Source: Bacillota bacterium
GTDB lineage: Bacteria > Bacillota > UBA4882 > UBA8346
Direction of reading: 5' to 3'
DNA: 29,598 bases
NCBI GenBank assembly: GCA_023436305.1
Contig: JAEZJQ010000019.1
Location: 1 to 29,598, forward strand
The position numbers and the translations under genes are program-made. Position 1 is the stretch's first letter. Every line of letters starts with the position of its first letter. Of this stretch, positions 23,401-29,598 are shown in pieces. Below the pieces are notes generated by a model. It was not told where the DNA came from, ran no database searches, and was given only the letters and a program-made list of their open reading frames with translations.

Positions 23401-23480
23401 ACCGGTTATCTTTTTACCTCGATTCAGCAAGTTTTTGTCATTCTTGAAGTTACTTGCCGAATTCAGGCTTAATGAACGAA

Positions 23481-23520
23481 GAAGCGGTGTGAATTTCCAA
23501 TCCGTATACAACACCGCTTC
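23481..23520. terminator. hairpin between convergent genes
   Basis: GAAGCGGTGT (23481-23490) and ACACCGCTTC (23511-23520) form a perfect 10-bp stem with a 20-nt loop between the beta-barrel gene and the minus-strand zinc-ribbon gene. Neither side has a long T-run, so termination is likely but not textbook. Confidence 0.55.
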
Positions 23521-23555
23521 ACTATTCAATACGGATGTTTATGCTAAATTATTGA

Positions 23556-23888
23556 TTATCTGTTCCGGTTGGACAGCCAGTTAAACCCCAAGATGGCGAT
23601 GAGTAACAATGATAGTGGAAAAAACAAGGTCACGGCAATTAACAGCAGGCCGCTGATTATGAGTTTTAACATTGCGCCCACTGAAGCCAATTGAAATACA
23701 AATACCTTCCGAAAAGAAGAGCCGGATTGGCCGGTTCTTTTGTTGCCATTATCCTGTTCAATGGTGATTCCGTTAAAATTTTCACGTTCCTCCGGGGATA
23801 AAATCTGGACCTTACCCGATTTTATATGGCATCTTGGGCATGTACCGCTTCGCTCGTCCAATTCAGTGCCGCAAGTATTACATTGCAT
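23556..23888 (-). CDS. small zinc-ribbon membrane protein
   Basis: A 110-residue protein starting MQCNTCGTELDERSGTCPRC: one zinc ribbon with C3-C6/C17-C20. A polar linker (about 22-60) leads to one long or two short hydrophobic helices near the C-terminus (about 65-104, LIISGLLLIAVTLFFPLSLL). The ATG at 23888 is chosen since AAAGGA lies nine bases upstream; the in-frame GTG at 23897 abuts that site. It may be a relative of the zinc-ribbon/TM2 protein in this window. Unknown function; single-gene unit. Confidence 0.75.
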   Translation of the reverse strand: MQCNTCGTELDERSGTCPRCHIKSGKVQILSPEERENFNGITIEQDNGNKRTGQSGSSFRKVFVFQLASVGAMLKLIISGLLLIAVTLFFPLSLLLIAILGFNWLSNRNR

Positions 23889-24048
23889 GGAATTCACTCC
23901 TTTTAGCGTATAACAGTATTATCATTTCGCGTATCGTAATTCGGGTTTGGTTATTGAAATAGTTTAATTATTCAGGCCAGCGCTTAACTTGGTCTATCGT
24001 AACTCTTCTAGTATAACGAAATTGGTTGTGAATGATTACTCGTTTAAT

Positions 24049-24071
24049 AGTAAAATCTTTGACATTTTACT
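24049..24071 (-). terminator. AT-rich hairpin downstream of the PHP gene
   Basis: AGTAAAAT (24049-24056) and ATTTTACT (24064-24071) form a perfect 8-bp stem with a 7-nt loop, about 45 bases after the PHP stop. It is AT-rich and has no clear T-run, so weak. Confidence 0.35.
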
Positions 24072-24116
24072 GAGGTGAATTACTGGGCACTGGGTCTACA
24101 TTTATCGGAATAATAA

Positions 24117-25166
24117 TTAACCGGGCGTCAGAAAAAAGGGTTGAGACCAGGCGGTTCGGCTGTCGTGATCATGAATTTCAATCCTGACAAAACCTTCATC
24201 TCCTTGGGGATGATAAACTCCGAAATTTGAAGAAAATGAAGCCACAACCTGATTCTGGCCGTCCAGGAAATTAATTAGGGACGGCGCGGAGGTTTGTGCT
24301 TCAATGGCGCCGTCTTTAACCTTAAATTCAGCGGATGGGCCCGTGGTAGCATAAAAGCTGCCGTTTTCAAGGGCGGTAATGAATGATGCGGGGTTGATAT
24401 CATTGATTTTTACCATAATCCAACCCCGATCCAGCGATTCAGCATTATCAGTATCATCAACGGCGATTCCCCAAACCGGCTGGCGATATCCCCCAATGGT
24501 TAATAATTTATGCCATAACCGGAGATCCAAACCGGAATCGGAATGATGATTGTGGATTTCCAGGAACTGAAAACCCGTTTTAAGAATATCCGCCAGATAC
24601 CAAAAACCGGTTCCCAAATTGCCTTGCCAGTTGGGATGGGCCGGGATCATCAAGCTATTTGGAAATAATTTACGACGAAACAGTTTTCCAAGGGTAACTT
24701 TTTCAGATAATGGCTGATGATGGACATTAATCACCACCAAATGCCTACCCAAGGGCCAAAATATAAACGGGATGGTAATCTCAACTCCAGGAAGACAGAT
24801 AAAACCGGAACTATTTAACTCACGGTACGTTGTGATCTGATCGTGATCAGTAATGACCACGAAGCTGTAACCCGCTTCCTTATACTTGAGAATCGTATCC
24901 CGGATCGGGAGTTTCCGGGCCACATCCTTGGAATTTGAAGTATGCAGATGCAATTGGGCCTTACGATATTGTCCCGGGCCTTCATATGGATTGGCAATTG
25001 TAAATGAATCCAGGCGCGGAGATTTTGGTAAGGGAGCAAATAATGTTTTGGAGAAGTAGTTCTTAATTCTAATGGAATTCACCCCATGAATTCCACCTAA
25101 AAATAACAGAAATAACACTAAAAAAAGCAGTGCCCAAAGTAAAATATTGATTGTTTTGACCTCCAT
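24117..25166 (-). CDS. membrane-anchored PHP-domain phosphoesterase
   Basis: A 349-residue protein with an N-terminal anchor (about 8-25, ILLWALLFLVLFLLFLGGIH) and a PHP-type metal-dependent phosphoesterase domain (about 68-255). Metal-ligand motifs are all recognisable: HLHT (H73, H75), TDHD (D107, H108), PGVEI (E129), AHPNW (H177), EIHNH (about 203-207) and AVDDTDN (about 235-241). A C-terminal beta domain (about 265-349) follows. The catalytic part would lie outside the inner membrane. Related stand-alone PHP proteins hydrolyse phosphate esters or phosphonates, but the substrate here is unknown. No clear ribosome site precedes ATG 25166; the upstream region contains short direct repeats. 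Confidence 0.85.
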   Translation of the reverse strand: MEVKTINILLWALLFLVLFLLFLGGIHGVNSIRIKNYFSKTLFAPLPKSPRLDSFTIANPYEGPGQYRKAQLHLHTSNSKDVARKLPIRDTILKYKEAGYSFVVITDHDQITTYRELNSSGFICLPGVEITIPFIFWPLGRHLVVINVHHQPLSEKVTLGKLFRRKLFPNSLMIPAHPNWQGNLGTGFWYLADILKTGFQFLEIHNHHSDSGLDLRLWHKLLTIGGYRQPVWGIAVDDTDNAESLDRGWIMVKINDINPASFITALENGSFYATTGPSAEFKVKDGAIEAQTSAPSLINFLDGQNQVVASFSSNFGVYHPQGDEGFVRIEIHDHDSRTAWSQPFFLTPG

Positions 25167-25169
25167 GAT

Positions 25170-25207
25170 TCATTAACATGCTTAACAAGTTTGAACATGT
25201 TTAACGT
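25170..25207. repeat. four imperfect direct repeats of about 10 bp upstream of the PHP gene
   Basis: TTAACATGCT, TTAACAAGTT, TGAACATGTT and TTAACGTGCT follow one another at 9-10 bp steps from 25170 to 25207, immediately before the PHP start and within the divergent region shared with the LpxB-like gene. Helical phasing suggests a regulator-binding site; it may also be a chance AT-rich repeat. Confidence 0.4.
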
Positions 25208-25292
25208 GCTTTGAGTATATTGCTAATATTCTACCATAGCAACCAACAACGGGCAACCATCGGTGAAACATTATCCCAAGTCAAATCCGGGG

Positions 25293-25322
25293 TTGACAGT
25301 TAAAGAACCGTAAGAATATAAT
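25293..25322 (+). promoter_or_regulatory. consensus sigma-A promoter for the LpxB-like/MsbA-like pair
   Basis: A perfect TTGACA (25293-25298) and a perfect TATAAT (25317-25322) lie 18 bp apart. The leader to the ATG at 25394 is about 65 nt. It is the strongest-looking promoter in the window. Confidence 0.8.
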
Positions 25323-25393
25323 TAAATGATTATCAGGATTAACCAGAACCCATAACCAGCAAACAATAACCAACACCAGGAGACGTAATCCGC

Positions 25394-26698
25394 ATGCCCG
25401 AACATGTAAATATCATCATCACTGTTAATAGTCCGGGGGAGGTTGCCGGTTGGCTGAAACCGGCGGTTCAAGCGATTAAGGCCTTATCGTTTCCGACTTC
25501 GATAACCGTATTTATTCCGCCTTGCACTTTTGCAAGCGGCGGAGAGATCGGGGTGGTACAATCCCTGCCTGAAGTGGATCGCGCTTATGGACCCCGGGAA
25601 TTCATTCGTTATATATTGTTCGGAGGATCACTGCCAGGGTTTCATCCGGGTTCCACCGGAGTGGTATTGTTTTTGGGCGGGGATCTTACCTATGCCATGC
25701 TGCTTTCCAAAAAGTTGCACTATCCGGCCATTGCTTATACCGAAGGCTTGGCGAATTGGACCCAATCTTTCGCCCGGTTTGCCACCCCTTACCCTAAAAT
25801 GGGAGAGAGGATTTTAGCCAAAGGGGTACCGGAGCGTAACATGCGGGTCATTGGGAATTTGATGCAGGATGCGATTCAGCCGCGAATCACCGGAGATCAA
25901 GTAAGACAAGCCCTTGGTATTGGACGGCGTCCATTATTGCTGATGATGCCGGGGAGCCGTCCGGCGCATTTCGAGTATATGGTTCCTTTCTTGTTAGAGG
26001 TTGCCGGACATATCCAAAAAGCCATCCCTGAAATCGCGGTCGCTTTTAGTATTTCGTCGTTTATCACCGATGGGCATTTGAAAAATTTAAGCGGTCCATT
26101 CGCGGAGTTGTTTGGACAAACCACCGAATATATTTCAGGACAAACCTTGGATGAGGGGGCGACTTTGGGAACAGGCCGGGGAACCACCGGTTTTTTCAAA
26201 ACGAAAAATGGGGGGTTGATACCCGCCTGGCGGGGCTGTCAATATGAATTAATGGCGGCGGCGGATCTGGCGATTTCCCTGCCCGGTACCAATACTTTTG
26301 AATTGGCCGCCTGTGGGATACCGATGATTGTGGTGGTGATATTAAATTACCCGGAACGGATACCGCTGGAGGGGATCCCCGGCATTATCGGGAATATACC
26401 TGTCATCGGCCGGGAAATTAAACGGCGTCTTCTGCCGAAATTATTGGCGAAAGCAAAGTTCACGGCCTGGCCCAACCGGTTGGCCCAGGATTTCGTGGTT
26501 CCTGAGTTGCGCGGCGTTGTCTCCGCCGAAGCGGTGAGTGCCGAGGTTGCCCGTTTGTTGTCCGATTCCGACGAATACCAGAGGATCGCCCGGCAATTGA
26601 AAACTATGGCGGGAGAAAGCGGGGCGGCGGAACGGTTGGCCCGGTTGGTACAAGAAGTATTGGAGGAAAGATTCGGGACATCAATTACGGTGAATTGA
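25394..26698 (+). CDS. LpxB-like (lipid-A-disaccharide synthase-related) glycosyltransferase
   Basis: A 434-residue GT-B-like protein. The N-terminus NSPGEVAGWLKPAVQAIKAL parallels the AGExSGD... start of LpxB, the centre has MMPGSRPAHFEYMVPFLLEV (compare LPGSRxxEI in LpxB), and the C-terminal half has ISLPGTNTFELAACGIPMIV and WPNRLAQDFVVPELRG (compare SGTATLEAAL and PNxIAG...VPEL). It is longer than classical LpxB (about 380 residues), with an insert around 250-275, and likely belongs to a related group of unknown acceptor. LpxB itself joins two acylglucosamine units in lipid A. AGGAGA at 25378 precedes ATG 25394. It is 33 bases before an MsbA-like exporter gene, so both probably act on a glycolipid. 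Confidence 0.8.
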   Translation: MPEHVNIIITVNSPGEVAGWLKPAVQAIKALSFPTSITVFIPPCTFASGGEIGVVQSLPEVDRAYGPREFIRYILFGGSLPGFHPGSTGVVLFLGGDLTYAMLLSKKLHYPAIAYTEGLANWTQSFARFATPYPKMGERILAKGVPERNMRVIGNLMQDAIQPRITGDQVRQALGIGRRPLLLMMPGSRPAHFEYMVPFLLEVAGHIQKAIPEIAVAFSISSFITDGHLKNLSGPFAELFGQTTEYISGQTLDEGATLGTGRGTTGFFKTKNGGLIPAWRGCQYELMAAADLAISLPGTNTFELAACGIPMIVVVILNYPERIPLEGIPGIIGNIPVIGREIKRRLLPKLLAKAKFTAWPNRLAQDFVVPELRGVVSAEAVSAEVARLLSDSDEYQRIARQLKTMAGESGAAERLARLVQEVLEERFGTSITVN

Positions 26699-26731
26699 CA
26701 TTACAATCGGTTATGACGAAAGGAATCACAT

Positions 26732-28474
26732 ATGAAAACATTAGGGCGTTTGTTTGGTTTCGTTAAACCATATTTTGGGCGTTTTGGAATCGCTTTTGTA
26801 GCCATGCTGATATTGGCGGGAATTGATCTGATATATCCCAAAATCCTCCAGTATTTGTTGGATGAGGTTTTTACCCAAGAAAAATATCAATTGTTAAACT
26901 GGATCATCATTGCTTTAATCATCCTGTTTTTATGCAAAGCATTAATCTCCTTTGGCAAGAATTATTTAATGGCCTTCGTGGGCCAGCGCTCGGTGGCGGA
27001 TATTCGGAGCGCTCTTTACCGCCATATGCAACGGATGTCGATTTCCTATTACGAATCCCATCGTACCGGAGAGCTGATGGCCCGGATCACTAACGATGTG
27101 TCCATGGTGCAAGTGGGTGTTTCCACGGGGTTGGCGGATGTGATTTATCAATCGCTGGTTTTGGTGGGAGCTTTGGTTTCTATATTTTCTATAAACTGGA
27201 AACTGGCGTTATTAACTTTAATTGTGTTTCCAGTCATCGCCTGGGTTGTGACCCGGACCGGAGTGAAGATCCGGGCGGTGAGCCACCGGGTTCAAGAAAA
27301 GGTGGCGGACTTGACGACGGTTTTGCAAGAGTCGATTACCGGAATCAGGGTCGTCAAGGCTTTTGCCATGGAAGAACATGAAAATAAGCGCTTTACCACC
27401 GAAAACGAGGGCAGTTTTGGCGCCACCATGAAGTCGGCCCGGATTGTAGCCATGCTGACTCCCGCCGTTGAACTATTGGTTTCGATGGCTTTAATCATTA
27501 TTATCTGGTACGGGGGAATCGAAGTGATTCAGGGGCATCTAACCCCGGGAAAACTGATTGGTTTTTTATCATATATTGCCCTGTTGATTCCGCCGGTGAC
27601 TATCATTCCCCATAATTTCAATAATTTTATGCAGGCATTGGCGGCGTCCGACCGTATTTTCGAGGTGTTGGACACCGAGGAAGACATTAAAGACGCCCCG
27701 GATGCCATGGAATTACCTAAATTAAAAGGCCAAATCAAGTTCCGTAATGTTTCCTTCGGCTATCGTGAAGATCTGCCGGTATTACGGGAGATCAATTTGG
27801 AGGTGAATCCGGGCGAAGTGGTGGCCTTGGTAGGCCCCAGCGGCGCGGGTAAAACCAGTCTGGTGAACTTGATACCCCGTTTCTACGATCCCACTGCGGG
27901 TAGTATTACGGTAGACGGCTATGATTTGCGAAAGGCTAAAATCAAGTCGCTGCGAAGCCAAATTGGATTGGTCCCGCAGGAATCCATGTTATTTGGAACA
28001 ACCATCCGTGAAAATATCGTATACGGCAGGCCGGACGCCACGGAAGAGGAGATTATCACCGCCGCCAAAGCGGCCAATGCCCACGAGTTTATCCTGGGAT
28101 TGCCCAATGGTTATGAAACTATGGTCGGGGAACGGGGCGCTTCGCTTTCCGGTGGCCAACGGCAACGGATCGCCATCGCCCGCGCCTTGCTTAAAAATCC
28201 CCGGATTTTAATCCTGGATGAAGCCACATCCGCTTTGGATAATGAATCGGAACGCTTGGTACAGGAAGCGTTGGACCGTTTAATGCGCAGCCGGACCACA
28301 CTCGTAATCGCACACCGTCTTTCGACAGTACAATACTCCGATAAAATCGTGGTTCTCGATGAGGGAGCTATCGTGGAAACCGGGACTCACGATGCTTTAC
28401 TAGCCAGAAACGGCCTGTATAAACGGTTATATGATTCGGGGAATGAGTTTAAGACAGAAGCGGTTAAAAGTTGA
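26732..28474 (+). CDS. MsbA-like ABC exporter
   Basis: A 580-residue half transporter: six membrane helices (about 1-315) followed by an ABC ATPase (about 335-575). Walker A is GPSGAGKTS (about 368-376), the signature LSGGQRQRIAIARAL (about 472-486), Walker B ILILDEATSALD (about 492-503) and the H-loop IAHRLS (about 525-530). All are intact. Homodimers of this family flip lipids, lipid A-like glycolipids, peptides or drugs outward; MsbA is the closest functional model given the LpxB-like gene upstream, but multidrug exporters cannot be excluded by sequence. AAAGGA lies before ATG 26732. It appears to be the last gene of the two-gene operon. Confidence 0.93.
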   Translation: MKTLGRLFGFVKPYFGRFGIAFVAMLILAGIDLIYPKILQYLLDEVFTQEKYQLLNWIIIALIILFLCKALISFGKNYLMAFVGQRSVADIRSALYRHMQRMSISYYESHRTGELMARITNDVSMVQVGVSTGLADVIYQSLVLVGALVSIFSINWKLALLTLIVFPVIAWVVTRTGVKIRAVSHRVQEKVADLTTVLQESITGIRVVKAFAMEEHENKRFTTENEGSFGATMKSARIVAMLTPAVELLVSMALIIIIWYGGIEVIQGHLTPGKLIGFLSYIALLIPPVTIIPHNFNNFMQALAASDRIFEVLDTEEDIKDAPDAMELPKLKGQIKFRNVSFGYREDLPVLREINLEVNPGEVVALVGPSGAGKTSLVNLIPRFYDPTAGSITVDGYDLRKAKIKSLRSQIGLVPQESMLFGTTIRENIVYGRPDATEEEIITAAKAANAHEFILGLPNGYETMVGERGASLSGGQRQRIAIARALLKNPRILILDEATSALDNESERLVQEALDRLMRSRTTLVIAHRLSTVQYSDKIVVLDEGAIVETGTHDALLARNGLYKRLYDSGNEFKTEAVKS

Positions 28475-28546
28475 AATTTGAAGTTGAGGCAAAATTTCGA
28501 ATTCAGAATCCGGAAGTCAGAAGTTAAAGATCCAATTTTTCGTTCT

Positions 28547-29467
28547 TCAACCTTTTACTTTCAACTTATTTTTCATCGCTTCTCTTAACCCCTCGGCATA
28601 AGCGTGGCTTTGGATGAAGGTAAGCAGGAAGTTGAAGGCGAACCGCCATTGTTTGGTTTCGAGCCACTGCATAAGTTTCATGGTGGCAGGGCGGTTCGGC
28701 CAGTGAAATAAACTCCATAAACGGTCCCAACCGAAATAAACGGGAGAGATTAAGGTCATAAGCCTTACCGGGAAGGAAGGGTTTTTGCGGTAAAAGAGAA
28801 GTGCCATCCGCGCCCTTTCTTTTTCTTTGCCAATCAAACGGGGGATGCTTTGGCAGGTGACTTTCGGACAAAGATGGTAACTCCAGGCGGTGGTGCTTTT
28901 AACGGCCTTGAGTCCCATATGGCGCAAGCGTTCCCCTAGCTCCAGGTCCTCCCAGCCATACTCCACGAAATCCTCATCAAACATGCCCGACTCGATGAAT
29001 TTGGCTCGTTCGATGGAGACATTGCCGGTGGCGAAAAAGGCCCTGGAAAAGTTGGGCATGGTGGCGGGACCGGCATTGGGGTCGCTGATTTGAGGGGTAT
29101 TGACGACGGTGCCATGGACGATCAACCCCTGTCTGGAATGGGCCTTAAGATGAGCGGCCACGAATTCCCGGCGGACTGTCATGTCGCCGTCCAGAAAGAT
29201 AATATATTCCCCCCGGGCTTTCATGGCACCGTTATTCCGGGTTTTGGAACGCCCGGAATTGGGCTGCCGGAGGTAAACCAGTTCACAAGGGGCTTCCGGG
29301 GCCAATCGTTTCACTAAGGCCGGAGTGTTATCGGTTGAGCCGTCATCCACCACCACGATTTCAAAACTCTCCGGATCGGCAGTTTGGGTAAAGAGCGAGT
29401 GTAAACAATATTCGATAATGCCACTTTGGTTATAAGTGGGAACCACGACGCTGATTTTGGGAGGCAT
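28547..29467 (-). CDS. family 2 glycosyltransferase
   Basis: A 306-residue GT2 enzyme. The start ISVVVPTYNQSGIIEYCLHS, the VVVDDGSTDNT nucleotide-binding segment and LDGDM (about 92-97, the DxD metal site) identify a GT-A fold; YGWEDLELGERLRHMG (about 169-184) is the acceptor/catalytic ED motif of the GlyTransf_7C/chondroitin-polymerase-like branch. A C-terminal stretch (about 225-306) is amphipathic, with hydrophobic segments that may bind membrane. It would transfer a sugar in the cytosol to an envelope glycan or glycolipid. AAAGGAG lies ten bases before ATG 29467. It converges with the ABC exporter, and is consistent with the envelope glycan theme of this end. Confidence 0.92.
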   Translation of the reverse strand: MPPKISVVVPTYNQSGIIEYCLHSLFTQTADPESFEIVVVDDGSTDNTPALVKRLAPEAPCELVYLRQPNSGRSKTRNNGAMKARGEYIIFLDGDMTVRREFVAAHLKAHSRQGLIVHGTVVNTPQISDPNAGPATMPNFSRAFFATGNVSIERAKFIESGMFDEDFVEYGWEDLELGERLRHMGLKAVKSTTAWSYHLCPKVTCQSIPRLIGKEKERARMALLFYRKNPSFPVRLMTLISPVYFGWDRLWSLFHWPNRPATMKLMQWLETKQWRFAFNFLLTFIQSHAYAEGLREAMKNKLKVKG

Positions 29468-29598
29468 GCCGGAGACTCCTTTATGAGATGTTAAGTTACC
29501 GGACAGTTATATTGCAGTCCATTTTTCGATTGTACCAAAATTTTTGGTTTAGAGCAATGATGAATTGGGGGATAATTTGCGGGATCAGTTATCTTTCA

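Noticed and set aside
25189..25200. LexA/DinR-like box around GAACATGTT
   Set aside because: It lacks the second half (GTTC at the right distance), and the gene is not an SOS type; it fits better as one of the local repeats.
28468..28567. 9-bp inverted repeat AAGTTGAAA/TTTCAACTT between the convergent exporter and GT2 genes
   Set aside because: AT-rich, 82-bp spacer and includes coding ends of both genes; chance is likely.

Overview
This window looks like chromosomal DNA from a low-to-moderate-GC Bacillota-type (Firmicutes-like) bacterium that probably has an outer membrane. Firmicutes-like signs are strong AGGAGG-type ribosome binding sites, GTG and TTG starts, sigma-A-type promoters, a CcpA/LacI-type operator and a DUF5696/Yip1/sugar-permease cluster of the Paenibacillus type. 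Diderm signs are an LpxB-like glycosyltransferase next to an MsbA-like exporter, and a small exported protein with beta-barrel character. A diderm lineage of the Hydrogenispora/Limnochordia kind would fit, but this is inference. No rRNA, tRNA, CRISPR array, prophage or intact transposase was seen.

Left part (1-4620): a truncated HisA of the eukaryotic/HIS6 type on the minus strand; a small basic exported protein; a 116-bp transposase-less element with 15-bp inverted ends; a YcgR-like PilZ protein; a secreted GH12 endoglucanase with a Pro/Thr linker and a CBM2 (minus strand) behind a LacI/CcpA-type operator; and a second YcgR-like PilZ protein.

Middle (4670-11935): two tandem paralogous cytosolic sensor kinases. 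Each joins a LacI-like sugar-binding domain (without DNA-binding domain) to a GAF-like region and a histidine-kinase core; the first copy has a damaged ATP-binding G1 box. Next come a consensus-like promoter, a c-di-GMP-I (GEMM) riboswitch and an intrinsic terminator, ahead of a hotdog-fold acyl-CoA thioesterase. With the two PilZ proteins this gives three c-di-GMP receptors within about 9 kb. An EamA-type transporter follows.

Large cluster (12246-21886), one direction and mostly tightly spaced: beta-propeller/TPR/Yip1 membrane protein, DUF5696 secreted glycosidase-like protein, Yip1-like membrane protein, HlyD-type adaptor, MacB-type permease without ATPase, and two MalF/MalG-type sugar permeases without binding protein or ATPase. 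This is the best candidate for an undescribed system: an envelope-associated carbohydrate sensing, processing and uptake machine.

Right part (22034-29598): a zinc-ribbon/TM2 protein coupled to a DUF2752 protein, a beta-barrel-like exported protein, a zinc-ribbon membrane protein (minus), a membrane-anchored PHP phosphoesterase (minus), the LpxB-like glycosyltransferase and MsbA-like ABC exporter behind a TTGACA/TATAAT promoter, and a family 2 glycosyltransferase (minus). This end suggests glycolipid or envelope polysaccharide synthesis and export.
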